A stretch of 64,000 bases of DNA from Enterobacter sp. Ag1 (GCA_000277545.1 AKXM01000016.1:62001-126000); one strand, 5' to 3'. Positions 1 to 10,127 are shown, numbered from the stretch's first letter. Notes: a model not told the origin generated them from the sequence alone. Made by a program: numbers and translations.

Positions 1-501
1 AAAATGTTATTTGATCAGGTGATTGCCGATGACGTCTACGATAACCCTATTCAGGACAGCTGCCTGCTAGTGAAGGACTCCCCGCTAGGCAAAGGCGCCC
101 GACATATTTATGTGGCGCGTAAAGGCGATAAGCCCGTTGCCGTTGTCATGGAAGCCACCGCGCCGGACGGCTATTCTGGTGCTATACAGATTCTGGTTGC
201 CGCCGATTTTAACGGCACCATCCTCGGCACCCGCGTGACCGAACACCACGAAACGCCGGGGCTTGGGGATAAAATAGAACTGCGTCTCAGCGACTGGATC
301 ACCCACTTTGCTAACAAACGCATTCAGGGCAGCAATGACCCGAGCTGGGCGGTCCAAAAAGACGGCGGGCAGTTCACGCAGTTTACCGGGGCAACCATTA
401 CCCCGCGCGCGGTAGTCAATGCCGTTAAGCGCGCTGGCCTGTTTGCAGAAACCCTGCCCGCGCAGCTCAACGAATTGCCGGCCTGTGGAGAACAACAATG
501 A
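1..501 (+). CDS. rsxG: Electron transport complex subunit RsxG (5' end outside window)
   Basis: C-terminal 166 residues of RsxG, the periplasmic flavoprotein of the membrane Rsx/Rnf complex that keeps SoxR reduced. The reading frame is open to base 1, and about 40 N-terminal residues (membrane anchor) lie outside the window. The Met codon at base 4 is internal, because the protein aligns there with the middle of E. coli RsxG as I know it. The TGAT motif at 385-396 holds the threonine (codon at 394) that carries covalently bound FMN in this family. It overlaps rsxE by four bases (ATGA), so the two are translationally coupled. Confidence 0.96.
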   Translation, partial: KMLFDQVIADDVYDNPIQDSCLLVKDSPLGKGARHIYVARKGDKPVAVVMEATAPDGYSGAIQILVAADFNGTILGTRVTEHHETPGLGDKIELRLSDWITHFANKRIQGSNDPSWAVQKDGGQFTQFTGATITPRAVVNAVKRAGLFAETLPAQLNELPACGEQQ

Positions 502-1187
502 GCGAAACAAAACGCGTCCTGGTAAACGGGCTGTGGAAAAATAACTCGGCGCTGGTTCAGCTGCTGGGCCTTTGCCCGCTGCTGGCCGTCACCTCCACCG
601 CCACCAACGCCCTCGGGCTTGGGCTGGCAACCACGCTGGTACTGACGCTGACCAACGGGACAATTTCCGCCCTGCGCCGCTGGGTGCCCGCTGAGATTCG
701 TATTCCGGTGTACGTGCTGATCATCGCCTCGGTGGTCAGTATCGTGCAGATGCTGATCAACGCTTATGCATTTGGGCTCTACCAGTCGCTGGGGATCTTT
801 ATCCCGCTCATCGTCACCAACTGTATCGTCGTCGGGCGAGCCGAAGCCTACGCGGCAAAAGCCAGCGTGCCTTATGCCGCGCTGGATGGGTTTGCCACCG
901 GACTGGGCGCGACCAGCGCAATGTTTGTTTTAGGCTCCATTCGCGAGATTATTGGTAACGGCACCCTGTTTGACGGCGCGGACGGCCTGCTTGGCAACTG
1001 GGCGAAAGTGCTGCGCATTGAAGTCTTCCATACCGACACGCCTTTCCTGCTCGCCATGCTGCCGCCGGGCGCCTTTATTGGCCTCGGTATGCTGTTGGCG
1101 ATAAAATACCTCATTGATGAAAAAATGAAGGCACGTCGCGCCCGCGAAAGCGCCGCCGCCGTAGCAGGCAATGCAGAGAAGGCTTAA
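498..1187 (+). CDS. rsxE: Electron transport complex subunit RsxE
   Basis: A 229-residue integral inner-membrane subunit of the Rsx (Rnf-type) complex, which moves electrons across the membrane to reduce SoxR. Several hydrophobic helices are visible, for example residues 19-55, 70-90, 95-112 and 180-205. The family segment with [11 protein letters not shown] near residues 145-155 is present. The ATG overlaps the rsxG stop by four bases, and its own stop overlaps the nth start by one base (TAATG). This gives the conserved rsxG-rsxE-nth operon end. The tail after the last helix is basic and Ala-rich, as usual for a cytoplasmic C-terminus. Confidence 0.96.
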   Translation: MSETKRVLVNGLWKNNSALVQLLGLCPLLAVTSTATNALGLGLATTLVLTLTNGTISALRRWVPAEIRIPVYVLIIASVVSIVQMLINAYAFGLYQSLGIFIPLIVTNCIVVGRAEAYAAKASVPYAALDGFATGLGATSAMFVLGSIREIIGNGTLFDGADGLLGNWAKVLRIEVFHTDTPFLLAMLPPGAFIGLGMLLAIKYLIDEKMKARRARESAAAVAGNAEKA

Positions 1188-1822
1188 TGAATAACAGCAA
1201 GCGCGTTGAGATCCTCACCCGCCTGAGAGACAACAATCCTCATCCGACAACCGAACTCAATTTCAGCAGCCCTTTTGAGCTGCTGATTGCGGTTCTGCTG
1301 TCCGCTCAGGCCACCGACGTCAGCGTCAACAAGGCGACGGCAAAGCTGTACCCTGTCGCCAATACCCCGGCGACGATGCTGGCGCTTGGGGTAGACGGCG
1401 TAAAGGAGTACATCAAAACCATCGGCCTGTTTAACAGCAAAGCGGAGAATGTGATCAAAACCTGCCGCATGCTGCTTGACCTGCACGGTGGCGAAGTCCC
1501 TGAGGACCGGGCGGCGCTTGAGGCGCTGCCGGGCGTAGGCCGTAAAACCGCCAACGTCGTGCTGAACACGGCCTTCGGCTGGCCAACGATTGCCGTCGAT
1601 ACCCATATCTTCCGGGTGTGTAACCGCACTCAGTTTGCTGCCGGGAAAAACGTCGAGCAGGTAGAGGAAAAACTGCTGAAGGTGGTTCCGGCAGAATTTA
1701 AGGTCGACTGCCATCACTGGCTGATCCTCCATGGCCGCTATACCTGCATCGCGCGCAAGCCGCGCTGTGGCTCATGCATTATCGAAGATCTCTGCGAATT
1801 TAAAGAGAAGGTTGACGCCTGA
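1187..1822 (+). CDS. nth: Endonuclease III (DNA glycosylase/AP lyase)
   Basis: A 211-residue base-excision repair enzyme that removes oxidised pyrimidines and cuts the AP site. The helix-hairpin-helix with LPGVGRKTANVV carries catalytic Lys120, and Asp138 lies in AVDTHIFR. The C-terminal [4Fe-4S] cluster loop is intact: Cys187, Cys194, Cys197 and Cys203 with C-x6-C-x2-C-x5-C spacing. Length and residue numbering equal those of E. coli Nth. It is the last gene of the rsx operon, overlaps rsxE by one base, and is followed by a short hairpin. Confidence 0.98.
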   Translation: MNNSKRVEILTRLRDNNPHPTTELNFSSPFELLIAVLLSAQATDVSVNKATAKLYPVANTPATMLALGVDGVKEYIKTIGLFNSKAENVIKTCRMLLDLHGGEVPEDRAALEALPGVGRKTANVVLNTAFGWPTIAVDTHIFRVCNRTQFAAGKNVEQVEEKLLKVVPAEFKVDCHHWLILHGRYTCIARKPRCGSCIIEDLCEFKEKVDA

Positions 1823-1829
1823 TAGCCTC

Positions 1830-1853
1830 GCCCGGCTCTGTACCGGGCTTCCT
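1830..1853 (+). terminator. Weak intrinsic terminator after nth
   Basis: Inverted repeat GCCCGG (1830-1835) / CCGGGC (1843-1848) with a 7-base loop, followed only by TTCCT. It lies 8 bases after the nth stop and is the likely 3' end of the rsx-nth transcript. The U tract is poor, so termination may be partial. Confidence 0.5.
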
Positions 1854-2428
1854 CTGAACTTCCCTGCCTAAAAACTACCCGAGCTGCACACTTTTATCCC
1901 ATGAATAACGCAATGTGATTTTATATTGTTCGTTGATTAACCGGCTCACCAGGTTAATCGTTTTTTTGCGATAAGAAATTTCTATAAATTTGTGATCTGC
2001 ATCACTTTGATAACCTGAGGTTGCGTAAAGGTAACGAAATCACCACTAACGCCTTGCTATCGTTAGCAATAATGGATCTACGGCCATACAATAGGCCAGA
2101 CATATTGAATATAGTGGTCATTAACACTGCATCACAGCTTAATAAGCAGAATATATAACTATAATGTTAAAAAATCGCTTTGAAAAAAGACAAAAAATCG
2201 TTAATAAATGAATTGGTAAAATTTAACGCTGAATAACAATTCACCTGATGGCGTATTATCTTGCCATGGATATATGTAACAGAATATTACAAACCCCTTG
2301 CCTGCAACCCCTGGATAGTGAACATTACCCCCCGTTTTTCCTTCCTAATAACAAGAAAAATGCTTACCCATGCGGTAAGACATAAGTAAGCCCCTTAATT
2401 AAAGCGGGATGTAAAAAAAGAGGTATAT
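1849..2428. other. Long AT-rich intergenic region upstream of dtpA
   Basis: About 580 bases between the nth hairpin and dtpA with no supportable coding frame. It contains the CRP-like site at 1991-2006 and then an AT-rich stretch to about 2330, with a TATTAT hexamer at 2254-2259 as a possible -10. In E. coli the dtpA (tppB) promoter is activated by OmpR. I could not place OmpR sites with confidence. A long leader or a small RNA here cannot be excluded. Confidence 0.5.
1991..2006. promoter_or_regulatory. Predicted CRP site upstream of dtpA
   Basis: TGTGATCTGCATCACT fits the CRP core TGTGA-N6-TCACA at every position but the last and is flanked by AAATT and TTGAT. It sits about 420 bases before the dtpA start. 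This is sequence evidence only. Which promoter it serves is not clear. Confidence 0.6.
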
Positions 2429-3934
2429 GTGTCGACTGCAAACAAAGAACCAGCAGAAAGCGTTAGTCTAAACGCCTTTAAGCAACCTAAATCGTTCTAC
2501 CTGATTTTCTCTATCGAACTCTGGGAGCGTTTCGGCTATTACGGCCTGCAAGGCATCATGGCCGTTTACCTGGTCAAAATGCTGGGCATGTCCGAAGCGG
2601 ACTCCATCACGCTGTTCTCCTCCTTTAGCGCCCTTGTTTATGGCCTGGTCGCGATTGGCGGCTGGCTGGGCGATAAAGTCCTCGGCACCAAACGCGTTAT
2701 CATGCTTGGTACCGTCGTACTGGCTATCGGTTACGCCCTTGTGGCCTACTCCGGCCACGACGTGAGCGTGGTGTATATCGGGATGGCGACCATCGCCGTA
2801 GGTAACGGCCTGTTCAAGGCTAACCCTTCCGCGCTGCTGTCAACCTGCTATGAGAAAGACGACCCGCGCCTGGACGGTGCATTCACCATGTACTACATGT
2901 CCATCAACATCGGCTCCTTCTTCTCTATGCTCGCCACCCCATGGCTTGCGGCGCAGTATGGCTGGAGCACCGCGTTCTCCCTTAGCTTCGTGGGCATGCT
3001 GATTACGCTGGTGAACTTCATCTTCTGTAAGAGGTGGGTGAAGAACTATGGCTCTAAGCCTGACTTCGCACCGGTGCACTTCGGTAAGCTGATAGCAACC
3101 GTCGCAGGCGTTGTAGTGCTTATTGCCGTGGCAACCTGGCTGCTGCACAACCAGGGCATTGCTCGCGCAGTGCTGGGCTTCGTTGCACTGGGTATCGTTA
3201 TTATCTTCGCGAAAGAAGCTTTTGCGATGAAAGGCGCGGCTCGCCGCAAGATGATCGTGGCCTTCATCCTGATGGTTGAAGCTATCGTCTTCTTCGTGCT
3301 TTACAGCCAGATGCCAACCTCCCTGAACTTCTTCGCTATTCGCAACGTGGGCCACGAAATTCTGGGCATCACTTTCGAAGCCGAGCAGTTCCAGGCGCTG
3401 AACCCGTTCTGGATCATGATTGGTAGCCCGATTCTCGCCGCTATCTACAACAAAATGGGCGACCGCCTGCCGATGCCGCACAAGTTCGCAATCGGGATGG
3501 TGCTGTGCTCCTTCGCCTTCCTGGTTCTGCCGGTTGGCGCGAAGTTCGCTAACGAAGCGGGTATTGTGTCCGTAAACTGGCTGATTCTGAGCTATGCGCT
3601 GCAGAGTATTGGTGAGCTGATGATCTCCGGCCTGGGCCTCGCAATGGTGGCACAGCTGGTACCCCAGCGCCTGATGGGCTTCATCATGGGCAGCTGGTTC
3701 CTGACGACTGCGGGTGCAGCAATCATCGCCGGTAAAGTTGCAGGCCTAATGGCGGTGCCGGAAAACGTGACTGACCCGCTGCAGTCTCTGGAAGTCTACG
3801 GTCGTGTCTTCATGCAGATCGGTATCGTCACCGGCGTGATTGCCGTGCTGATGCTGCTGACCGCGCCGAAGCTGAACCGCATGACGCTGAGCGAAGACAA
3901 AGCCGAAAAGGTTAACGAAACCGCTACCGCGTAA
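2429..3934 (+). CDS. dtpA: Dipeptide/tripeptide proton symporter DtpA
   Basis: A 501-residue POT/PTR2-family inner-membrane transporter that imports di- and tripeptides with protons. The family signature ExxERFGYYG lies at residues 29-38, and about 14 hydrophobic helices follow. The start is GTG at 2429, 5 bases after AGAGG (2419-2423). The ATG at 2427 is out of frame, and the N-terminus MSTANKEP fits the known protein. It is monocistronic: a long regulatory region lies upstream and a strong terminator follows. The Lys/Glu-rich cytoplasmic tail is typical. Confidence 0.97.
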   Translation: MSTANKEPAESVSLNAFKQPKSFYLIFSIELWERFGYYGLQGIMAVYLVKMLGMSEADSITLFSSFSALVYGLVAIGGWLGDKVLGTKRVIMLGTVVLAIGYALVAYSGHDVSVVYIGMATIAVGNGLFKANPSALLSTCYEKDDPRLDGAFTMYYMSINIGSFFSMLATPWLAAQYGWSTAFSLSFVGMLITLVNFIFCKRWVKNYGSKPDFAPVHFGKLIATVAGVVVLIAVATWLLHNQGIARAVLGFVALGIVIIFAKEAFAMKGAARRKMIVAFILMVEAIVFFVLYSQMPTSLNFFAIRNVGHEILGITFEAEQFQALNPFWIMIGSPILAAIYNKMGDRLPMPHKFAIGMVLCSFAFLVLPVGAKFANEAGIVSVNWLILSYALQSIGELMISGLGLAMVAQLVPQRLMGFIMGSWFLTTAGAAIIAGKVAGLMAVPENVTDPLQSLEVYGRVFMQIGIVTGVIAVLMLLTAPKLNRMTLSEDKAEKVNETATA

Positions 3935-3958
3935 TTTCTCCAGGAAAAATGATTATTT

Positions 3959-3992
3959 AGCCGCCGGCCTCACAGCTGGCGGCTTTTTTTTT
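3959..3992 (+). terminator. Intrinsic terminator of dtpA
   Basis: Nine-pair stem AGCCGCCGG (3959-3967) / CTGGCGGCT (3976-3984) with one G-U pair, followed by a run of nine T. A strong rho-independent terminator 25 bases after the dtpA stop. Confidence 0.9.
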
Positions 3993-4043
3993 CCCGGTGT
4001 CCGCACTAACATAAGTTATCTTAGCGCCCTAAAGGAGTTCGTC

Positions 4044-4646
4044 ATGAAACTGTATTTCAAGCCCGGTGCCTGTTCCCTCTCCCCACACATTATCCTGCGT
4101 GAATCTGGCCTGGACTTTTCGCTGGTGAAAGTTGACCTCGCGACCAAGCGCACCGAAAACGGTGACGATTTTCTCGCCATTAACCCCAAAGGACAGGTGC
4201 CCGCTCTGGTACTGGATGACGGCTCTCTGCTGACCGAGGGCGTGGCTATCGTGCAATACCTGGCGGATAAAGTGCCCGATCGCCATCTGCTGGCCCCAGC
4301 AGGCAGCATGACTCGCTATCACACGCTGGAGTGGCTGAACTATGTGGCAACCGAGCTGCATAAAGGCTTTTCTCCGCTGTTCAACCCGGCAACCCCTGAA
4401 GAGTTCAAGGCCGTGGTTCGCAAGCAGATGGAGAAGAAATTCCACTATGTGAACGAGTCGCTGCAGGGTAAGCAGTGGCTGATGGGGACCCGCTTCACCG
4501 TGGTGGACGCCTACCTGTTTACCGTGCTGCGCTGGGCCTATGGCCTGAAGCTGGATCTGGCCGGGCTGACAAACATCGAAGCCTACGTTGAGCGCATGAA
4601 GGCGCGCCCGGCTGTGTCTGCGGCGCTGACCGCCGAAGGGATTTAA
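4044..4646 (+). CDS. gstA: Glutathione S-transferase, beta class
   Basis: A 200-residue cytosolic enzyme that conjugates glutathione to electrophiles. The N-terminal thioredoxin-like domain (about 1-80) contains the beta-class catalytic Cys10 (FKPGAC) and the glutathione-binding segment with [11 protein letters not shown]. The C-terminal helical domain has His106, the second beta-class residue. AAGGAG lies 7 bases before the ATG. It is monocistronic and shares a bidirectional terminator with the convergent pdxY. Length and key residues match E. coli Gst. Confidence 0.97.
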   Translation: MKLYFKPGACSLSPHIILRESGLDFSLVKVDLATKRTENGDDFLAINPKGQVPALVLDDGSLLTEGVAIVQYLADKVPDRHLLAPAGSMTRYHTLEWLNYVATELHKGFSPLFNPATPEEFKAVVRKQMEKKFHYVNESLQGKQWLMGTRFTVVDAYLFTVLRWAYGLKLDLAGLTNIEAYVERMKARPAVSAALTAEGI

Positions 4647-4662
4647 ATCAGGCCTGGATAGC

Positions 4663-4688
4663 AAAACGCCCTCTGCTGAGGGCGTTTT
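4663..4688. terminator. Bidirectional terminator between gstA and pdxY
   Basis: Eleven-pair stem AAAACGCCCTC (4663-4673) / GAGGGCGTTTT (4678-4688) with loop TGCT. Further T residues to 4690 serve the + strand, and the A run serves as U tract for the - strand. It ends gstA on + and the tyrS-pdxY transcript on -. Confidence 0.9.
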
Positions 4689-4693
4689 TTATT

Positions 4694-5554
4694 TCAGAGC
4701 TTCACCGCGGTGAAATAGTGTTCGGGTTTGGCAATCCCGTCCTGAGCCGCGACCAGCTGCAGTTCGTACTCGGCCATGCGTTTGGTGACGACCATAATGT
4801 CGTACACCGCCGCCGTAACGTGCTCCAGCGCTTCACGCAGCGTTGCCCCCTGCAGCAGCTTAACCAGCAGCAGGCCGCTGGTCACGTCACCCACGCCAAC
4901 CGGCTGGCGCTCGCCAAAGTCCACCAGCGGGCGATGGATGTGCCAGGCTTCGTCCGCCGTCACCAGCAGCATTTCAAAACGATCCTGCTGGTAGCCTGCG
5001 CGCGCCAGGTGCTTCACCAGCACAATTTCCGGCCCTTGAGCAATCAGCTCCCGGGCCGTCGCCACGGCTTCGTCCACGTTGTTTACGCTGTGGCCGCTGA
5101 GAATTTCCAGCTCAATCAGGTTCGGCGCGATGATATCGCTGGCAGGCATGGCGTAGCGCGTGTGGTATTCCGCCACGCCAGGCGCCACGATACAGCCTTT
5201 CTCCGGGTGCCCCATCACCGGGTCACAGAAGTATTTTGCCTTCGGGTTAGCCGCTTTTACCTGACGCACAATGGAAAGAATATGTTCGCCCTGCTCAGCC
5301 GAGCCCAGATATCCGCTCAGAACCGCATCACAGCGCTCCAGTTGGCCGATATTCGCAATCCCCTGCACAATCTCGCTCAGGTGGCTGGCGGGCATCACCG
5401 TGCCGGTCCATTGCCCGTATTGCGTGTGGTTGGAGAACTGCACCGTGTTCAACGGCCAGACGTTGGCGCCCAGGCGGCGCATCGGGAATTCGGCGGCGCT
5501 GTTACCGGCGTGACCAAATACCACGTGGGACTGGATGGCAAGAATGTTTTTCAT
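4694..5554 (-). CDS. pdxY: Pyridoxal kinase PdxY
   Basis: A 286-residue ribokinase-fold enzyme that phosphorylates pyridoxal with ATP in the vitamin B6 salvage pathway. The C-terminal anion-hole and catalytic-base motif reads [10 protein letters not shown] at about residues 219-228. The N-terminal substrate loop contains [16 protein letters not shown]. It is transcribed leftward behind tyrS, 78 bases downstream of it, with a hairpin between them. That spacing suggests partial read-through from tyrS. pdxH of the same pathway lies two genes upstream. Confidence 0.97.
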   Translation of the reverse strand: MKNILAIQSHVVFGHAGNSAAEFPMRRLGANVWPLNTVQFSNHTQYGQWTGTVMPASHLSEIVQGIANIGQLERCDAVLSGYLGSAEQGEHILSIVRQVKAANPKAKYFCDPVMGHPEKGCIVAPGVAEYHTRYAMPASDIIAPNLIELEILSGHSVNNVDEAVATARELIAQGPEIVLVKHLARAGYQQDRFEMLLVTADEAWHIHRPLVDFGERQPVGVGDVTSGLLLVKLLQGATLREALEHVTAAVYDIMVVTKRMAEYELQLVAAQDGIAKPEHYFTAVKL

Positions 5555-5593
5555 TTTCGACTCAGGTATCGCCAGGTGTTGTGCTTGCTAAAA

Positions 5594-5619
5594 AAAAGCA
5601 CGGCATAAGCCGTGCTTTT
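5594..5619 (-). terminator. Terminator or attenuator between tyrS and pdxY
   Basis: Stem AAAAGCACGGC (5594-5604) / GCCGTGCTTTT (5609-5619) with loop ATAA. On the - strand it is followed by eight U from the A run at 5590-5597. It lies 14 bases after tyrS, so pdxY expression depends on read-through or on a promoter in the remaining 40 bases. Confidence 0.8.
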
Positions 5620-5632
5620 CTATTCCGATAAC

Positions 5633-6907
5633 TTATTTCCAGCAGACGAGGCAGTAGTTCTTTTTACCGCGGCGCAGCAGGGTGTAACGGTTAAACAGGA
5701 TGTCGCCTTCGGTGAAGGAGTATTCCGGGTCAGACTGTTTTTCACCGTTGATGGTGATTGCGTTCTGCGAGATGGTTTTACGCGCCTGGCCACGGGATGG
5801 CTGCAGCTCGGAATCCACCAACGCCTGTTGCAGGTCGGCACCGCGATCCATTTCGACCATCGGCACGCCGTCCTGAGCCAGCTGCTCAAAGTCGGCTTCG
5901 CTCAGTTCACTCAGGTTGCCGTTAAACAGGCTGGCAGTAATGCGCTTGGCCGCGGTCAGACCTTCTTCACCGTGCACCAGACGGGTGACCTGCTCGGCCA
6001 GCACGTACTGGGCGCGAGGTGCAGCCCCGCTGTTTTTGTCTTCTTCTTCCAGGGCATTGATCTCTGCAATGTCCATAAAGGTGAAGAACTTCAGGAAGCG
6101 ATACACATCGGCATCCGCGGTGTTGATCCAGAACTGGTAGAACTTGTACGGGCTGGTTTTCTTCGGATCAAGCCAGACCGCGCCGCCTTCGGTTTTACCG
6201 AATTTGGTGCCGTCGGATTTAGTGATCAGCGGCACGGTCAGGCCGAAAGCCTGCTGCTGATGCAGACGGCGGGTCAGATCGATACCGGAGGTGATGTTGC
6301 CCCACTGGTCAGAACCGCCAATCTGCAGCACCACGCCGTGCAGTTTGTTCAGGCAGGCGAAGTCGTAACCCTGCAGCAGGTTGTAAGAGAACTCGGTGAA
6401 AGAGATCCCCACGTCATCGCGGTTCAGACGCTGTTTTACCGCTTCTTTGTTAATCATCTGGTTAACAGAGAAGTGCTTGCCGATATCACGCAGGAAGGTC
6501 AGCACGTTCATGCTGCCGAACCAGTCGTAGTTGTTTGCGGCGACGGCAGAATTATCCCCGCAGTTAAAGTCGAGGAACGGCGCAACCTGACGGCGGATTT
6601 TTTCCACCCACTCCTGCACGGTATCTTCGGTGTTTAGCTTACGCTCAACGGCTTTGAAGCTTGGGTCGCCGATAAGACCGGTGGCGCCGCCCACGAGGGC
6701 AACCGGCTTATGGCCTGCTTCCTGAAAGCGTTTCAGGCACAGCAGTGGAACCAGATGGCCCAAATGCAAGCTGTCGGCGGTCGGATCGAAGCCGCAATAG
6801 AGTGCAATTGGCCCTTGCGCCAGTCGCTCTGCTAACGCATCCTCATCCGTCACCTGGGCCACCAGGCCCCGCTCTTGCAATTGTTTGATCAAATTGATGT
6901 TCGACAT
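5633..6907 (-). CDS. tyrS: Tyrosyl-tRNA synthetase
   Basis: A 424-residue class I aminoacyl-tRNA synthetase that charges tRNA-Tyr. The HIGH-type motif is HLGHLVP near residue 49 and the KMSKS equivalent is KFGKT. The C-terminal S4-like RNA-binding domain (about 350-424) is complete. The frame is open to 6964, but the start at 6907 ([11 protein letters not shown]) gives the exact E. coli length and has GGAG 6 bases upstream. It lies between pdxH and pdxY, all leftward. Confidence 0.97.
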   Translation of the reverse strand: MSNINLIKQLQERGLVAQVTDEDALAERLAQGPIALYCGFDPTADSLHLGHLVPLLCLKRFQEAGHKPVALVGGATGLIGDPSFKAVERKLNTEDTVQEWVEKIRRQVAPFLDFNCGDNSAVAANNYDWFGSMNVLTFLRDIGKHFSVNQMINKEAVKQRLNRDDVGISFTEFSYNLLQGYDFACLNKLHGVVLQIGGSDQWGNITSGIDLTRRLHQQQAFGLTVPLITKSDGTKFGKTEGGAVWLDPKKTSPYKFYQFWINTADADVYRFLKFFTFMDIAEINALEEEDKNSGAAPRAQYVLAEQVTRLVHGEEGLTAAKRITASLFNGNLSELSEADFEQLAQDGVPMVEMDRGADLQQALVDSELQPSRGQARKTISQNAITINGEKQSDPEYSFTEGDILFNRYTLLRRGKKNYCLVCWK

Positions 6908-6995
6908 CAAATTCTCCATCTCTAATACGACTGCACCTTTGCCGGTACACGGCTTTTCGCCCACTGGCGAAAGAATTCATTTTTTAGGGGACATA

Positions 6996-7025
6996 GAATA
7001 AAGGGCTGGCGCAGTTAGCACCAGC
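6996..7025 (-). terminator. Probable terminator of pdxH
   Basis: On the - strand GCTGGTGC (7025-7018) pairs with GCGCCAGC (7012-7005), including one G-U pair, followed by CCCTTTATTC. It lies 22 bases after the pdxH stop. The U tract is moderate. Confidence 0.55.
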
Positions 7026-7047
7026 GCTTAAGGTGAAAATCCTGACT

Positions 7048-7704
7048 TTACGGCGCGAGGCGGTCTATTTTCCAGGCTGTTCCGTCGCGCTGGTAGAGGA
7101 AGCGATCGTGCAGACGGTGTTCGCCACCCTGCCAAAACTCCATCTGGTCGATGCTGACGCGGTAGCCGCCCCAAAAACTCGGCAGCGGCACTTCCCCCTG
7201 CTGAAACTTCTGTTTCAGCTCGAGGAATTTGCTTTCCAGCACGCCGCGCGCGGATATGCGGCTCGATTGCTTCGATACCCAGGCGCCTATCTGGCTGTCC
7301 TTCGGGCGGCTGTGGAAGTATTTCAACACTTCGAGGGTGGATAACCGCTCGGCGGTGCCCTGCACCATCACCTGGCGCTCCAGCATATGCCACGGGAAAT
7401 GCAGGCTAACGCGGGGGTTGTGTTCGATGTGGTGCGCCTTGCGGGAGCCCAGGTTGGTGTAAAACACCAGCCCTTTTTCATCAAAATGCTTTAGCAGGAC
7501 GATGCGTTGATACGGCTGGCCGTTTTCGTCAACCGTGGCCACGACCATGGCGGTCGGGTCGGCAAGTTTGGCTTCGCAGGCCTGAGCCAGCCAGCGTTCA
7601 AAAAGCGGCAGCGGGGTGTCGGTGAGATCGTGGCGGCGCAGGCCACCTTTGGTGTATTCGCGGCGCAAATGCGCAATCTGTTGCAAAGAGTCGTTATCAG
7701 ACAT
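7048..7704 (-). CDS. pdxH: Pyridoxine/pyridoxamine 5'-phosphate oxidase
   Basis: A 218-residue FMN enzyme that oxidises pyridoxine or pyridoxamine phosphate to pyridoxal phosphate, the last step of B6 synthesis and salvage. FMN-binding segments are visible at [18 protein letters not shown] (about 67-84) and [11 protein letters not shown]. The substrate-binding C-terminus contains [11 protein letters not shown] and ends in IDRLAP. The length matches E. coli PdxH. It lies 57 bases downstream of mliC and upstream of tyrS in a leftward gene string. Confidence 0.98.
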   Translation of the reverse strand: MSDNDSLQQIAHLRREYTKGGLRRHDLTDTPLPLFERWLAQACEAKLADPTAMVVATVDENGQPYQRIVLLKHFDEKGLVFYTNLGSRKAHHIEHNPRVSLHFPWHMLERQVMVQGTAERLSTLEVLKYFHSRPKDSQIGAWVSKQSSRISARGVLESKFLELKQKFQQGEVPLPSFWGGYRVSIDQMEFWQGGEHRLHDRFLYQRDGTAWKIDRLAP

Positions 7705-7761
7705 GGCGTTACATCAGGCTATCCTCGGGTGGAGCTATTGTGCTCTCCACCCTGAGAAATC

Positions 7762-8085
7762 TCAACGTTTGGCCGTCTGTAGCTGGCAATTATTCAGCAC
7801 GATTGTGTCTTTGCGATAGACGGTTGCGCTGTCGCCCTTCGACCAAAAGACGTACACGCCGTCGGTATAACGTGCGCCGGACGCGGAAAGCCCCTGCGTC
7901 AGGTTCAGCATCTGGTTATCGTAGACAAAGCTAACCTGCTGTTTGTCGTTATTCAGCTTCACGGTGAGCGGTTTTTCATCGCACTGATACGCCAGCGTAT
8001 CGGTATGCATTTTTTCGAGAAAAGCGTTGTAGTAACTACAGCCGGCGAGCAGCAGTGGCACGGTGGCAACGAGCAGTTTTTTCAT
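7762..8085 (-). CDS. mliC: C-type lysozyme inhibitor lipoprotein MliC
   Basis: A 107-residue outer-membrane lipoprotein that binds and blocks C-type lysozyme. The signal peptide ends in the lipobox LAGC with Cys16 as the lipidated residue. The mature part has the MliC fold signature YQCDE (about 33-37) and the paired cysteine near the C-terminus (NNCQL), plus the [13 protein letters not shown] segment. It is a leftward neighbour of anmK, fitting envelope and murein functions. Confidence 0.94.
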   Translation of the reverse strand: MKKLLVATVPLLLAGCSYYNAFLEKMHTDTLAYQCDEKPLTVKLNNDKQQVSFVYDNQMLNLTQGLSASGARYTDGVYVFWSKGDSATVYRKDTIVLNNCQLQTAKR

Positions 8086-8114
8086 CTGAGTATCCTGAAG
8101 ATCTTGTTATCCCT

Positions 8115-8132
8115 GGAGGGCATGCGCCCTCC
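8115..8132. repeat. Perfect hairpin between anmK and mliC
   Basis: GGAGGGC (8115-8121) and GCCCTCC (8126-8132) form a perfect seven-pair stem around ATGC. No U run follows on either strand. It is more likely an mRNA-stability or partial-termination element than a full terminator. Confidence 0.55.
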
Positions 8133-8176
8133 TTAACGCTAGCAGTTTAGCGGCTGCGGGATGAAGATAATTTCAG

Positions 8177-9301
8177 TTAACTCTTATTATGACGCGGATT
8201 AGCAGGATAAATGGCACCGAGGATGGTCGGCTCAGAGGCACCGGTTACCGAAGGCAGGTTGCCCGGCAGGCCGGACATTGTTCGGTAGGCCAGCCAGGCA
8301 AACGCCAGCGCTTCCATATCGTCCCCGCTTATCCCGGCTTCATCGGTCGTCGTCACTTCCGTACCCGGCAGCAGCGCAGCGAGGCGCGCCATCAGAAGCG
8401 GGTTACGGCTGCCTCCGCCGCATACCATGAGACGTTCACAGCCGCCGCTCAGGAGTACCTGCTCGGCGATGGTTGTCGCCGTCAGCTCAGTCAGCGTGGC
8501 CTGCACATCTTCTCCGGCAAGCGCCGGGAACATCGCAAGCTGGCGCTCAAGCCAGCCATAGTTAAAGTATTCACGACCCGTACTTTTGGGTGCAGGTGCG
8601 GCGAAGTAAGGATCGCTCAGCATTTGCTGCAACAAAGGAAGAACGACTTTGCCCTGGCTCGCCCATTCGGCGTCTTTATCATAGCCTTTTCCACGCTGCC
8701 GCCAGATCCACGCATCCATCAGCATATTACCGGGCCCGGTGTCGTAGCCTCTGACCGGCTGGTCTGGGATCAGCAAAGAGAGGTTGGCAATGCCGCCGAT
8801 GTTGAGCACCATTCGGCGCTCAACCGGATGAGCGAGCAACGCCTGGTGAAACGCCGGCACCAGCGGCGCGCCCTGCCCGCCAAGCGCCATATCGCGGCGG
8901 CGAAAATCACCGACGACGGTAATACCGGTCAGCGCGGCAATATGGTTGTTGTCGCCAATTTGCATAGTGTGGGCGGCCTCGCCCTGCGGCTCATGCCACA
9001 CGGTTTGCCCATGGCAGCCAATGGCCGTGACGTCTTCAGGCCGCAGCCCTTCGCGCTTAATAAGGATTTGCACCGCCTCGGCGAACAATTTACCCAGCCG
9101 GTTGTCCAACTGGCCTAGCTGGGACAGCGTGAGTTGCTGCCCCTGGCAAACGGCAAGAACCGCGTTTTTGATGGCCAGCGGCATCGGGTGGCTGTAGCTC
9201 GCCTGCTGAACGACCAGATGTTCGTCGATAGCAGCCAGCACCACATCGATACCATCCAGACTGGTGCCTGACATCACGCCTATATAACGACCTGACTTCA
9301 T
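8177..9301 (-). CDS. anmK: Anhydro-N-acetylmuramic acid kinase
   Basis: A 374-residue sugar kinase that opens and phosphorylates 1,6-anhydro-MurNAc during cell-wall recycling, giving MurNAc-6-phosphate. The ATP-binding motif [12 protein letters not shown] is at residues 8-19, and the glycine-rich VCGGGSRNP segment lies near residue 295. It is the first gene of a leftward run and is divergent from slyB over 291 bases. Confidence 0.97.
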   Translation of the reverse strand: MKSGRYIGVMSGTSLDGIDVVLAAIDEHLVVQQASYSHPMPLAIKNAVLAVCQGQQLTLSQLGQLDNRLGKLFAEAVQILIKREGLRPEDVTAIGCHGQTVWHEPQGEAAHTMQIGDNNHIAALTGITVVGDFRRRDMALGGQGAPLVPAFHQALLAHPVERRMVLNIGGIANLSLLIPDQPVRGYDTGPGNMLMDAWIWRQRGKGYDKDAEWASQGKVVLPLLQQMLSDPYFAAPAPKSTGREYFNYGWLERQLAMFPALAGEDVQATLTELTATTIAEQVLLSGGCERLMVCGGGSRNPLLMARLAALLPGTEVTTTDEAGISGDDMEALAFAWLAYRTMSGLPGNLPSVTGASEPTILGAIYPANPRHNKS

Positions 9302-9449
9302 CCGTCACTCCTTATTCTCGCCGGGGCGGTAAATTAATGTGGTTAAACTAGCACGCAATATTATGATTTATTAATAATTTTAATTAATAATCTGTGTCAG
9401 TCGCGGCAGAAAGCAGTACGGCATTTAAGCCAAACTCGCACAGCGCGGC

Positions 9450-9484
9450 GGTTTAATTGTTGTTAAAGACATTTGATTTACTAT
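9450..9484 (+). promoter_or_regulatory. PhoP box and -10 of a slyB promoter
   Basis: GGTTTA (9450-9455), five bases, then TGTTAA (9461-9466) matches the PhoP direct repeat (G/T)GTTTA-N5-(G/T)GTTTA with one mismatch. The -10-like TACTAT (9479-9484) begins exactly 12 bases after the box, the usual spacing at PhoP promoters that lack a -35. slyB is a known PhoP target. A second, constitutive-type -10 TATAAT lies at 9535-9540. Confidence 0.75.
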
Positions 9485-9592
9485 TTTTACAGGATTGTTG
9501 TAGAACAAACATGAACTATGGCCAGGAATTGCCATATAATTTAGTCATAACGGATGCTCACCGAGCGTTGATGGTTCACAGGAGAGGTACAA

Positions 9593-10057
9593 ATGATTTC
9601 ACGTATTTTGGCAGTTTCACTGGTTGCTTTCACCCTTGCTGGCTGCGCCAACGAAGGGCTGTCCGGCGATGTGTACAACGCGTCTGAAGCTAAACAGGTA
9701 AGAACCGTGACCTACGGGACCATTACCCACGTTCGCGCGGTGACCATCAAAGGCAGCGACAGCAATAGCACTATCGGGGCTATCGGCGGTGCGGTACTGG
9801 GTGGCCTGTTGGGTAACACCGTCGGCGGTGGCACCGGACGTACTCTGGCCACCGCAGGCGGCGCCGTAGCCGGTGGCCTGGCGGGTGATGCCGTCGGCGG
9901 CGCAATGGGCAACAGCAAAGGCGTTGAGCTGGAAATCCGTAAAGATGACGGCCAGACCATCATCGCCGTGCAGAAACAGGGTGACACCCGTTACTCCGTT
10001 GGCCAGCGTGTAGCCATCTCCGGCAGCGGCAACAACATCACCGTTGCTCCTCGCTAA
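9593..10057 (+). CDS. slyB: Outer-membrane lipoprotein SlyB
   Basis: A 154-residue lipoprotein of the PhoPQ regulon that stabilises outer-membrane protein/LPS domains under stress. The lipobox LAGC places lipidated Cys at residue 18. The central glycine-zipper region (about 58-105) is rich in GGAVLGGLLGN-type repeats, followed by a C-terminal domain with GVELEIRKDDGQT. The start has GGAG 9 bases upstream. It is monocistronic, with two candidate promoters upstream and a terminator 21 bases after the stop. Confidence 0.97.
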   Translation: MISRILAVSLVAFTLAGCANEGLSGDVYNASEAKQVRTVTYGTITHVRAVTIKGSDSNSTIGAIGGAVLGGLLGNTVGGGTGRTLATAGGAVAGGLAGDAVGGAMGNSKGVELEIRKDDGQTIIAVQKQGDTRYSVGQRVAISGSGNNITVAPR

Positions 10058-10078
10058 GACAACATCACCAAATGAATT

Positions 10079-10103
10079 AAGGCCCGCATAGCGGGCCTTT
10101 TCT
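10079..10103 (+). terminator. Terminator of slyB
   Basis: Perfect nine-pair stem AAGGCCCGC (10079-10087) / GCGGGCCTT (10091-10099) with loop ATA, followed by TTTCTG. It probably also slows the convergent accessory operon, though the - strand tail (AATTCATTT) is weaker. Confidence 0.85.
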
Positions 10104-10127
10104 GTTAGTAAGTAATGCCGGGCGGAT

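Noticed and set aside
4718..5608. 296-codon open frame antisense to pdxY
   Set aside because: It overlaps the clearly coding pdxY in full and encodes a low-complexity Arg/His/Gln-rich product. It is a GC-rich shadow frame.
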